Origin: Liolophura sinensis
Taxonomy: Eukaryota; Mollusca; Polyplacophora; Chitonida; Chitonidae
NCBI RefSeq assembly: GCF_032854445.1
Contig: NC_088305.1
Coordinates: forward strand, 20,011,717-20,075,716
Direction of reading: 5' to 3'
DNA: 64,000 nucleotides
Under the pieces are notes generated by a model. The model was given only the letters and a program-made list of their open reading frames with translations, did no database searches and was not told the origin of the DNA. Position numbers and translations under genes: made by a program. Of this stretch, positions 55,099-64,000 are shown piece after piece; position 1 is the stretch's first letter; each line of letters opens with the position of its first letter.

Positions 55099-55290
55099 GG
55101 TGAGAGGAAACCGGACAGAGCCCGGGGAAACACAAGATCATCCGCAGGTTGCTGGCAGACCTCCCCAAGCACGACTGGAGAGGAAGACATCATGAGCTGG
55201 ACTTGAACTCACAGCGACCATATCGGTGGGAGGCTCATTGGTTATTGCACCCCGCTGGCGTGCTAACCCCCTCGACCACACAGGGCCGGC
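54955..55290 (-). mobile_element. SINE family 1, near full-length, with an expanded TA microsatellite inside
   Basis: Tail (ttatttatttatttacttat, tcgattgttgtttta) is followed by about 100 bp of (AT)n (54992-55093) replacing the tail-proximal core, then attatggtgagagg, catccgcaggttgctggcag, gacttgaactcacagcgacc and the head gctggcgtgctaacc, ccctcgaccac. Confidence 0.85.
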
Positions 55291-55611
55291 CCCACAAACA
55301 TTCTAGACATAGCGCACAATCACACTTCACAACAATAGCAGTGGTGTATGGTATCTAATGCAGATATCCACCTTAATGTGTTCAGATATCTATAGCACTT
55401 GTGTTAGCAAAATATGAAAATATTTGGCTGTTCATATAAACAGTTGGACGAGTAACTTCAAGATCCCCCAGCTACTCTTACTGTCATGGGTGATAATAGG
55501 CGGTTGACCACCTTCGTGTGACCGTTTGCAGGGGTGAGTCTAACGTTTGTTGAAGGTAACTTGTTTTAGACCAATATGGCGTGATAGTTTGTACGTCACC
55601 CGCGGAAATGT

Positions 55612-55735
55612 TTGCCAGTAACATGCCAAAGGTCGGTAGTTTAACTCGGGAACTCGGTCGTACATGTGTGACATTTTCTTGTGTGCCCGTAAGGAGTCAA
55701 ATAAAGACAAATAAAAGCAATCAAATAAATATCTC
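55612..55735 (+). mobile_element. SINE relative, 3' fragment of a variant
   Basis: catgccaaaggtcggtagtt, taactcgggaactcgg, caaataaagacaaataaaag, caatcaaataaata. Related to 52840-52948. Confidence 0.5.
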
Positions 55736-56353
55736 TCAGAAGTTTATATAGTTTAATGTGGACACTTTTTTGCTGTGTCATTTGAAAAGCCGTGCCGCGT
55801 CTACCTGTTTCAGGCTGTCATGCAGTTTGCTATATTTACACTTGTAGGCAGTGAAGATGTATTGATCCATTCAAGTTGTGGAAAGAGGTGTTAAAAATAT
55901 TGACCAGGAAGGCAGTATGTTTTTTTTTTGTTTTTGCTTTTTTAACGACTAGCACGGCTTCATGTGACGCACAGTTACAATAACACTCGGCTATAGTGCG
56001 TGGATCTGGCGACCTATTGTATTCTCAGAATATTCATCCGTCTACAAATATATAGCTTCCTGTAATTGTCGATTACAAGTCTTCATGAGGCTTTCCGATT
56101 AGACCGATCTCTATTTTCGCCCGCTCTCTCGCCACATGACACGTCATATACATACGTCATGCCAGTCGAAAATTGTGACGCAGACGGGGGCGGAGTCTAG
56201 AGAGACACCTGCACCGGAGAGCGAGTTGTTGGCTTTGAATAACACATGGCACACAATATAGGTCAGTAAGGGACATGTGTATTGGCACTATAGTTTACAT
56301 ATTGGTAGAAAACATTCTATTAAAAGTAGCTTTGCCACAACACAGAATCCTTG

Positions 56354-56661
56354 TACCTGGCCCGATAGCACAGCTGGTCGAGCGTCCGCTTCGGAAGCGG
56401 TAGATCCAGGGTCAGTCCTGGGCCGAGTCACACCTAAGACCTTAAAGGAGAAGATGTAACTTCGTGGCTTGGTGCTCAGCATGAAGAGGTGGGGGAAAAA
56501 TTGGTTGACCCGTATCAGTATAATGGCTTCGGCGGGGCGTCGAAATCCGTCCTGCATCAAGGTGGCACATTATATGCACATTAAGGATTCCTTCGTCGTC
56601 ATATGACCGAAAACTTGTGAAGTACGACGTTAAACCCCAAGCACTCACTCACGCATTCACT
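56354..56661 (+). mobile_element. SINE family 2, complete, with 11-bp target-site duplication
   Basis: tRNA-like head cccgatagcacagctggtcg, agcgtccgcttcggaagcgg and box B-like gggtcagtcctgggcc; body tggttgacccgtatcagtat, gacgttaaaccccaagcact and cactcactc tail. cagaatccttg flanks it at 56343-56353 and 56662-56672. Confidence 0.93.
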
Positions 56662-56683
56662 CAGAATCCTTGATAAGCAAAAC

Positions 56684-57255
56684 TCCAAAACTTGTAGGCA
56701 CATTCAACATGACTGAATACAAAGCTCTATATATAACATATATACAAATGAAACACAATAATAAAAGCGGGTCTTCAAGTGATGACAGTGTATTTCTGAC
56801 TGGCTTACAGTCAATTGACCTGCGCTCAGACGACTTCCTGTTCGTTGTATTCTACTACACGTGTGGAAACTATGTAATATAGGTCAATTACCATAAACTG
56901 CTCACGTGATCGTCTTGAAGAAAGACAGTATTTGTATAAAAATGATTCTGAATATGTCTGCCTTAAGTGAAAACTCCACTGCAATGCTTTCTTAGTTAGA
57001 GTCCTTCTTGAACGAAGCTGTTTTGAAAGCCCTCTTTCGTATTTCTCCCAAAATGATGACGTAGCGCACGTGAATTACAACGTCAGAGAATATGGTATAC
57101 ATGCATGTAGACATGACTATGGGCTTCAACTGTGATGTCCACCCACCTTACTTACGACATCCATCTCAATCGGCTGTAATTTTTCCTTTTTTAAATACTT
57201 TTATTCTACTGAGAATTTTGTCATTCCAAAACTTGTAGGCACATTCAACATGACT
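56684..57255 (+). repeat. Exact 31-bp direct repeats about 540 bp apart
   Basis: tccaaaacttgtaggcacat plus tcaacatgact occurs at 56684-56714 and 57225-57255, and the following TA-rich sequence is also similar. No SINE or known element lies between. Confidence 0.8.
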
Positions 57256-57437
57256 CTATATATATCACAAACGTCGCATTCTCGCGATATACGCTTAGAT
57301 TTGCTTACATGAGGAGCGTGGAACTTTTAATAAACGGTTTGCGGTTGCTTTGAAAAGAATTTTAGCCGCGACGGTGATTTATGCCAAACTGAAGAATATT
57401 TAAGAGAATACTTCTCCTAAGTCGGGCGAAGATGGAC

Positions 57438-58239
57438 CTTGCGATTGGGAGCAACTGAGTTTTTGGCGACTGGAAGCAACTAGGAGTAACTGGCAGCAAC
57501 TGTGAGCATACGATCGGTTTTAGCTGATCGAATCGCGCTTCCCATCACCGAACACTCCTGACTCGCAGTTGCTCGGATTTGAACATGTTCTACTTTTCTG
57601 GGACCTAAAGCATCCAGTGTATCCAGTTCCTTCGATCTACGCGTGCTGTCGTCCAGCTGGTCACAGTTGCTCCCAGTGATGCATCACGTGATGAGTGACA
57701 CTACGAAAATGGCGGCCATCGAGTGGACCATTGAGTGGGGAAATGAGCTCATGGATAAATGGAGGCTTAGTCCGTGCTTATATGACACCTCTTTATAAAC
57801 GCAAACAAAGAATGTAATGTACACAGGGAGAGTAACGAGGGAGAGGGCTATAATTAGAACAAATTAGTAAATTTGTCTGTTGTAAATTTCACTGAATGGG
57901 AGTATAACATGAAAAGTTGAAATAAAAGGACAAGAAAATTTTCCAAGAAACCTTCAATTTCGAAAGAAATGGTATATAAGACTTTATATCAATTAGGGGC
58001 CTACAACCACGCTTCGTGTAAACAAGCGCCCTGCTATCATGAACAGGTCACATGACAGTCACATTGTAAACATCTGATCACAGTTGCCGCCAGTCGTAGT
58101 CGATCTACATGCACCGAAACTGAATCTGATCAGATGCCGCCAGTTACTCTCAATCGTAAGGTTTTATCCAAGAGTTCGACATAAGCGCTATGCGTAGATC
58201 GACTGCGTCGTATTGTACCCAGTTGCTTACGACCGCAAG
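57438..58239 (+). mobile_element. Harbinger-like DNA transposon remnant with MADF-like peptide
   Basis: Termini 57438-57459 and 58218-58239 are inverted copies (17 of 22 positions match; cttgcg...agcaactg). Inside, 57709-57798 encodes 29 aa from an ATGGCGGCC start to TAA: IEWTIEWGNELMDKWR, SPCLYDTS. Spacing of W, L, W and CLYD resembles the start of a MADF domain, the DNA-binding partner often encoded by PIF/Harbinger elements. The rest of the domain is lost. The family call is an inference. Confidence 0.5.
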
Positions 58240-58249
58240 TCGACCTATA

Positions 58250-58410
58250 CGCTTGCTTTATATTACGACAGCCAACATTATGGTGCATGGGAGGAAACCG
58301 AGCAGAGACCGAATGGAACCCACGACGATCCGCTGTTTGCTGAGAGACCTTCCCATTTACGAGCGGCGAGGAATCCAGCCTGATCTAGACTTGATTGAAC
58401 AGTGACTGCA
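58250..58410 (-). mobile_element. SINE family 1, partial, tail missing
   Basis: tacgacagccaacattatgg, gggaggaaaccgagcagaga, acgatccgctgtttgctgag, ccttcccatttacgagcgg, aatccagcctgatctagact. Confidence 0.75.
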
Positions 58411-58609
58411 TTCGTTTGTTACTGTTTGGCTTTCGATGAAATGTTTCCCATTCTATTATTTAATAGGGGTTGTTCACTTAAAGAAGGACCTGAATCAACA
58501 TTTCGTCCAAGCGGCATATATTGGGCCGAAGGGAAATTGTCATCACAGTGTCCGTTCGAGTGTCCGTCCGTCAGTCACTTCATCAATCAGCATTCTATAT
58601 TTCGTATAC

Positions 58610-58700
58610 CCCAGTTTTCTTCCACCATAATGGTGGCCACCGTCCTGTAAGTGAAATATTCTTGAGTGCGTCGTAACACACCAATCAAGTAAATAAATAT
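58610..58700 (+). mobile_element. SINE family 1, 3' fragment
   Basis: cagttttcttccaccataat, ggtggccaccgtcctgtaag, gaaatattcttgagtgcg, acaccaatcaagtaaataaa. Confidence 0.82.
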
Positions 58701-58821
58701 TTCGTGTGCAGTTTCATAGTGAGTTGATCTTGGTTCCAATTTAAACTCAGGCTGTTTCGATCACATTTCTGTTGCAGCTGTTTATACTAGCCGTTATTTT
58801 TGTTTTTATTTCTGCATGCAG

Positions 58822-58948
58822 GTGACGGAGACCGAGGAATTTGTGACTGAACGGTTCGTAATAGAAACGCCTCGAGCAAAGAAGCTGGATTCGTTAAGTC
58901 GTCCACTTAACAAACAGCGATCTTTCACTGCTGGCATAAAACCTTCCT
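58822..58948 (+). CDS. Possible isolated coding exon, product unknown
   Basis: A pyrimidine-rich acceptor (tttttatttctgcatgcag) precedes 58822, and the following 42 codons are open (VTETEEFVTERFVIETPRAK, then KLDSLSRPLNKQRSFTAGIK). A GTATAT donor could end it at 58948. Composition is protein-like (charged, Ser/Thr/Arg), unlike surrounding repeat-derived frames. No homologue recognised and no joining exon found. Low confidence. Confidence 0.2.
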
Positions 58949-59009
58949 TTGTATATAGTGTATGGAAAATTGTTTACGGGATTCAAATCGGCACATGTAC
59001 ATATACCTG

Positions 59010-59620
59010 AGCCCGACCTCAAGGTGAAAACACTCCTATGCCAGAGACGCGTAAGAAACCGGTATGTCATCCTAAATTCAACGATACATACGGTATACAG
59101 TATCGTTACGATATTTTATTTAAAGCGTGGCGTTGTCAATCGAATATACAACTCCCCCGTGTTCCAGAAGTTTTGTGAGCCTGAAGGCCACTCGCAGTAA
59201 ATGTCTTGTATAGTCACACACAGCCTTGCAAGCAGATGTAACCCGACGTAACCGTGAAAAGTTTGGCCTTGGATACATACAGCGAGCACCAAGCCCTGCG
59301 AAAATAGTGTTATGAACGTAAATACGAGAAATTATACTACAAGGCTGTCTTGTCAGCGGCTAAGGATACGCACGCACATGTTAACTGGGCGAACCTAACA
59401 AATATCGATTGTAAGAAATATACAGAGTATATAGTAGAATCGTAGGCCGCGGCATCCTGCCCACACCTTCCCATACAAGGACGGCTTGTTACATACGCTA
59501 TCCATTCACTTGTCAGCTCTCACGTGTTTATCTCTAACACACGGCCTTGATAGCATTATATCCGTGTAAAACGATAGTTTTAGCACTCACCTCAGTCATT
59601 GGTCATTTTTGAGATGCTTA
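59010..59620. other. No recognisable feature
   Basis: Unique-looking sequence without array, SINE tail or known ORF. Confidence 0.4.
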
Positions 59621-59658
59621 ACATTATAAAATGTCCACAATTCGCGTGGTCGTCCGTG

Positions 59659-59781
59659 TTTATAAACACGCCGACTCGCTCTCGTTCGTCTCTTGCTTGA
59701 TCCATTGACGGCGAAGTTCGTGGCTTCCTTGTATTCCCGCCAAAAACTTTCTCCATCAACTGATCTTCCATTAACATCACA
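59659..59781 (+). promoter_or_regulatory. Possible promoter and non-coding first exon
   Basis: TATAAA at about 59660-59665 lies about 30 bp ahead of a pyrimidine-rich tcgttcgtctcttgc stretch; the transcript would meet a good donor, cacag|gtacgtga, near 59781. Compatible with a plus-strand gene extending right, or with chance. Confidence 0.2.
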
Positions 59782-59879
59782 GGTACGTGAATTTATTATT
59801 TTTTTAATTAGTCACCAACTGTTATCACAGGGGACAATAAGTTTAACCTTCGGGCCGTTTAATCTACTTTCAACACAAT

Positions 59880-60380
59880 TTTGACCGTTTTTGTCCTGTT
59901 TTGGACTTTTTCTCCAAACGCTTCACCGAGGTTCGTTCATTTTCGTCAAAATTATGGCAGTTTTTGTCTCGTTTTGAACATTGACAGTTTTCGGGATTTT
60001 TCTAAAACGCTTCATGATATCGAATTCAAACTTGGTATATACCTTCACCATGTCGACTTATACACAGCAAGTTCTAGTTTCGGACTACCTTCGACAAAAT
60101 TAATGTCGTTTTAGTCTCCTGTTTTGGACTTTTCTTCAAATCGGTTCGTCGTATGAAATTACAACTTGGTACATAGTAGCTTCAACTTGAAGAGTTACAG
60201 ACTAAGTTCCATTTTCGAGCCAGTTTGTCCACCTTCGACAAAACTGATGCTATGTTTTTTATCCTGTTTTGTACTCTTTCTCAAATTGGTTCGTCGTATG
60301 ATCGAACTTCCGGCCGTTTTGTCCACTTGCATCAAAATTATAGCCGTTTTTCTTCTGTCGTGGACAAGGACACTGTTATT
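59880..60380. repeat. Degenerate long-unit repeat, about 120-150-bp unit
   Basis: Recurring blocks: gttttggactttttctc, aaac(g)gcttc / tcggttcgtcgtatga, aacttggta(c)ata, agtt(c)ccattttcgagcc, gtccaccttcgacaaaa. A diverged unit also occurs far away at 40485-40610 (ggccgttttta, aaaacggttcatcgtattga, aaacttggcgcg). Confidence 0.6.
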
Positions 60381-60667
60381 GTTCTGACATCTCGAGGCGG
60401 TAGGGAACATGCATGCATTGCGAAAACATTACTTCCAGGCTGCTTGTTTGTGTGTGGTCATGATCAAATCTCCGATTTGTGAATTTCTGTATCAAACTTC
60501 TTCTATAAAGGTGTATAGTTTTCAGAACTGCTTGCATGATTTCTAATGTAGACACAAATTCCATCATGAACATTTTGTTACATCGTCGTATTTGACGTAT
60601 TTATTTATCTATTTCTTAGTATTTTAGTATTTATTTAATCTTACATCTCAGTATCAGATCAAGTCTT

Positions 60668-60960
60668 ATACCACGTTCACACGGGCAAAAAGCTGGTTTA
60701 AATCCGAAAGTGGCTTTGAGCCAGTTGACGTCGCTCGTGTGAACGCAAGCGGGGGAATTTAATCCGGTTTATTTGTCCCTGCTAACGACGTGGCTTTAAG
60801 CCAGTTTCAGCTCTTGAGTCGGTTTGTCTGTGTTGTGTGAACGCTAATTGGATTAAATGTCCCGGATACCTGGAGGTCAGTATGACGTTGCAATTACTAA
60901 ACTGGCTTAAATGTGACGATGGACGATGACTCCCTATATCCCTACGTCAAGAAACGACAA
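60668..60960. mobile_element. Inverted-repeat DNA-transposon-like element
   Basis: accacgttcacacgggcaaa at 60671 has inverted partners at about 60733-60748 (ctcgtgtgaacgc) and 60826-60843 (tgtgttgtgtgaacgc). Repeated ctggctttaagccagt / gctttgagccagtt motifs fold on each other. Layout resembles non-autonomous DNA transposons with GTTCACACG-like ends. Ends not precise. Confidence 0.45.
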
Positions 60961-61559
60961 GGGAAAAATGAGTGGATGAGAGGAAGGTTGATGACCAGTT
61001 CAAAGTGATTGCAAACCCTTCTTTGTCTTCGGGGCCGTGAATTCGTTTCGCTTTTATCTTGAAAAACGTGTGGAGAAGAATTATGAAACTCACAGATTAC
61101 ATTGTGAAAGTGAGCCTTCGGATCATGTTCAAAAGTTAACTAGCTCGATCCGCGCAAAAGATTTGCATATTTAAAGAGAACATAAATTCTGTTACCATGT
61201 ACATATAGAAAACATATATCAACAACGTAAGTTTCACTGAAAAATAGTTCCAACAATGTACTGCAAATCGAGAAGATGGAATCTTACAGTGGGGATATAA
61301 CATCAATGAACTAGTCACTCCGAGTAGATAGGCTGTAGCTAACATTGACGCCAATATGGAGGCCGAGAGGAAGAACCGCTATAAGGCTGACTGCGACAGA
61401 GTTCGCCCTGACATACTTACAAACTAAAAAAAAACAACAACGACTTTTGTTGTTTGAAAATGCAACAGAGCGGAAACTCTTGAGGGGGTATTGATTTGTT
61501 TATATTATTCTCTATCAAATATTCATGTCCCATCACGTGCACTTAATAATGTAACCGCG

Positions 61560-61690
61560 CGTTTTTTATTTATTAATTTGACTGGTGTTTTACGCTGTAC
61601 TCAATTATGGTTGGGAAACCTACAGCCATCAGCAGGTTGCCGCATGCCACCGGATAGGGTTTTAAATACCACGAATTTTAAATGATTCGG
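61560..61690 (-). mobile_element. SINE family 1, heavily deleted
   Basis: tttttatttattaatttgac, tggtgttttacgctgtactc, aattatggttgggaaacc, agccatcagcaggttgccg. Confidence 0.65.
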
Positions 61691-61812
61691 AGGTTCGCGG
61701 TGCTGCATGGGCCGAATTATTTCAACATAGGACAGCCACCATGCATTTCCTACAAATACACTTGTATATATGTTTTGCAAGATATTTAATAACGCTAAAG
61801 CGGTAAAAGATT

Positions 61813-62217
61813 TTGAGATGTTGTATCTACTCTCTTAACGAAGGCAATACAAGAAGTACAGTTATTCTGGAAAAAAATACTTTTGTGCAGAGGCAAACAC
61901 TTCAGGCATCAACTGTGTGTAGATTCTTAAAAGAATCCAAACGTCTCACTGAAGAACTAGAAACTCAAATACGCGTACCGCATTATCATAAAAGAAGATC
62001 TCTACTTGAGATTTCCCTACTCTTCATACTACTATTCCCTCACAAAGATATAACTGCTATAATTTCATCAGTAATTGTATCGGCGTTCAATAAAACTGTT
62101 GCATTAACGTCAAAATGCTTTCTTCCGTTGCACCACACACACAAATTACTAATGGATGTTTTTCCATATATAACAAAGGCTGGGAAAGATATATCCACCA
62201 TCGCTGCGTTTAAATAA
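61813..62217 (+). other. Unassigned 134-codon open frame
   Basis: Open from ATG 61813 to TAA 62217. The predicted product has a charged middle (KESKRLTEELETQIRV) and a hydrophobic stretch (LLEISLLFILLFP). Not repeat-derived, but no homologue recognised, no splice or promoter evidence. It could be chance in AT-rich DNA or a transposon fragment. Confidence 0.15.
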
Positions 62218-62507
62218 AACCGCAGGCTCTCAAGATTGTACGTCTTATACTAGTGCTTGTACCAATACCAAAACGGTTTTCTCTTTACGTCAAGAGGAAT
62301 AATTTCAATTTTGAAATTGTAAATTATCCTTACTTGGATAGCAATATACCATATAGTCCTTCATATGGCGTGTACATATCTCACCTTGTAGTATAAGTCC
62401 TGTGTGCCGTGAGACAATTTCAATCAACGTCACAAGTTAGTACTGCAGAAACTGGTGTGTCAATGTTATACCAGCAAACGGCATTGTTTAAGTGTGAATG
62501 TGTGTTA

Positions 62508-62720
62508 AATGTGATGACAACACAACATTCTGAGTAATTCTAGGCCAGTGACGTCTAATTTTGCAGGCAACGTCATTGCATATTTTTTACCTAATTCTGC
62601 TTAAGCCATGGTGCTGGGGGGTGGGGATGGGGTGGAGGGTGTAATTTGCTGCTTTCAAGCATTTACGTGAACAGTTCGGATAAAACCCTAACTGGTTTAA
62701 ATTGACAAGAGGCCGTGTTT
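62508..62720 (+). repeat. Dispersed repeat, copy 2 (partner at 51505)
   Basis: aaatgtgatgacaacacaac, gagtaattctaggccagtga, cgtctaat, cctaattctgcttaagccat, ggtgctggggggt, ataaaaccctaa, in the same order as the partner. Confidence 0.7.
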
Positions 62721-63294
62721 CACCGGTTAGGTGTGACCATTTACCAGCTATCACCCTGTTGTCGCTGCTCTGATTTTACTCTCTAATGCTCTAGGTCTTT
62801 ATATCATATTCACCTTAAGTGTCTTGAGTTTTACATTGAGTATAATTCTCTTTTAAGTAAATATGAACAGATCACCACGCTGGATATATGGACAGCTGCA
62901 ATCAAACACATCTTTATTTTATTACCGACAACTTACATACTATAACATGGTTAACGATCTGAATAGTGATTTCACGCATTCGACTAGAACATACCTTGCG
63001 TATTTCCAACATATCCAACTGTTGACTGCTCCTCTTTGTATGATTCCGTCCTAGTTTTGTACTTACGGAAATCTTAGTTTTGGGGCAGTTTATGTTAAAT
63101 GTCGTTTTAGGAATTGGCCTTGAGATTATTTCCTGGGACGTCCTTTTGGCTGACGGCTAGTGTCTGTTTTGACGCGTTGATTCTAAAGCTTGACTGGATT
63201 GCGGTACTCGATGTTTTTGCCGAAAAATCTCCTATACATGCCCGCACCTTCCGCTATACCCCAATATATACCTAGCGCTAAGTTTTGACCAGAC

Positions 63295-64000
63295 CAACCA
63301 CCTGCCAAATGGGATATACCTGAACACCTCAATCCCTGCACTCAGGATGGTGTGAAACAGAACAACCACCTGCCAAATTGGGTATACCTGAATTCTCCAA
63401 TCCCTGCACGCCGGGTGGTTTGAAACAGAACAACCACCTGCCAAATTGGGTATACCTGAATTCCCCAATCCCTGCACGCCGGATGGTTTGAAACAGAACA
63501 ACCACCTGCCAAATGGGGGATACCTGAATACCCCAATCACTACACGCCGGATGGTTTAAAACAGAACAACCACCTGCCAAATTGGATATACCTGAATTCC
63601 CCAATCCCTGCACGCCGGATGGTTTGAAACAGAACAACCACCTGCCAAATGGGGTATACCTGAATACCCGAATCACTGCACGCCGGATGGTTTGAAACAG
63701 AACAACCACCTGCCAAATGGGGTATACCTGAATACCCGAATCACTGCACGCCGGATGGTTTGAAACAGATCAACCACCTGCCAAGTGGGGTATACCTGAA
63801 TTCCCCAATCCCTGCACGCCGGGCGGTTTAAAACAGAACAACCACCTGCTAAATGGGGTATACCTGAATGCCCCAGTCCCTGAACGCAGGATGGTGTGAA
63901 AGAGAACAACCACCTACAAAAGGGGTATACCTGAATACCCCAATCCCTGCACGCCGGATGGTTTGAAAAAGAACAACCACCTGCCAAATTGGGTATACCT
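63295..64000. repeat. 68-bp tandem array, at least 10 copies, continuing past the window
   Basis: Unit: caaccacctgccaaatgggg, tatacctgaataccccaatc, cctgcacgccggatggtttg, aaacagaa. Unrelated in sequence to the 68-bp array at 33555. Minus-strand open frames are unit-derived. Confidence 0.95.

Noticed and set aside
56354..56430. tRNA gene candidate
   Set aside because: Has box A and box B but is the head of a complete SINE with target-site duplication.
61136..61410. Short frame MEAERKNRYKADCDRVRPD near 61354
   Set aside because: Protein-like but only 23 codons, without splice sites or recognised relative; may belong to a transposon fragment.
33555..64000. Common origin of the two 68-bp arrays (33555 and 63295)
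   Set aside because: Only the unit length agrees; the sequences are unrelated.

Overview
The window is animal nuclear DNA: split genes with GT-AG introns, no operons, AT-rich, and crowded with tRNA-derived SINEs, fold-back elements and minisatellites. Gene content and SINE style (tRNA-like head, tail of TAAA-type repeats) suggest a lophotrochozoan, most likely a mollusc. That placement is an inference; no species-diagnostic sequence was recognised.

Three protein-coding genes can be assembled completely, all on the minus strand. (1) 570-9133: mitochondrial ATP synthase subunit beta, 10 exons, 524 aa. (2) 20086-24424: M-Ras small GTPase, 5 coding exons, 198 aa, ending in a CHIL prenylation box; one intron uses a GC donor. 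(3) 31435-37446: SRD5A3-type polyprenal/polyprenol reductase of dolichol synthesis, 5 exons, 297 aa. All exon phases join in frame and no internal stop was found. The genes are unrelated in pathway (respiration, Ras signalling, protein N-glycosylation) and are simply neighbours.

The space between and inside them is repeat-dominated. Sixteen tandem arrays (units from about 19 to about 150 bp) cover roughly 10 kb. The most striking is a 68-bp array in SRD5A3 intron 2 (33593-35190). Its units are copies of that intron's own splice acceptor plus the first 13 codons of exon 3, so about 24 decoy acceptors precede the real one. Other arrays: 43-bp and 91-bp units (10713-11895), 36-bp (15780-16411), 43-bp, 40-bp and 19-bp units downstream of MRAS (16854-19655), a CACCC-rich 53-56-bp array upstream of MRAS (27000-28600), a 47-bp array (46930-48890), and another 68-bp array running off the right edge (63295-64000).

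From 38 kb to the right edge no gene could be recognised. It holds three SINE families (several copies with target-site duplications, some nested), inverted-repeat elements, a Harbinger-like remnant with a MADF-like peptide, diverged duplicate segments and unique AT-rich DNA. A possible isolated coding exon at 58822-58948 (+) is only weakly supported. No rRNA, true tRNA, CRISPR, bacterial or viral gene was seen.
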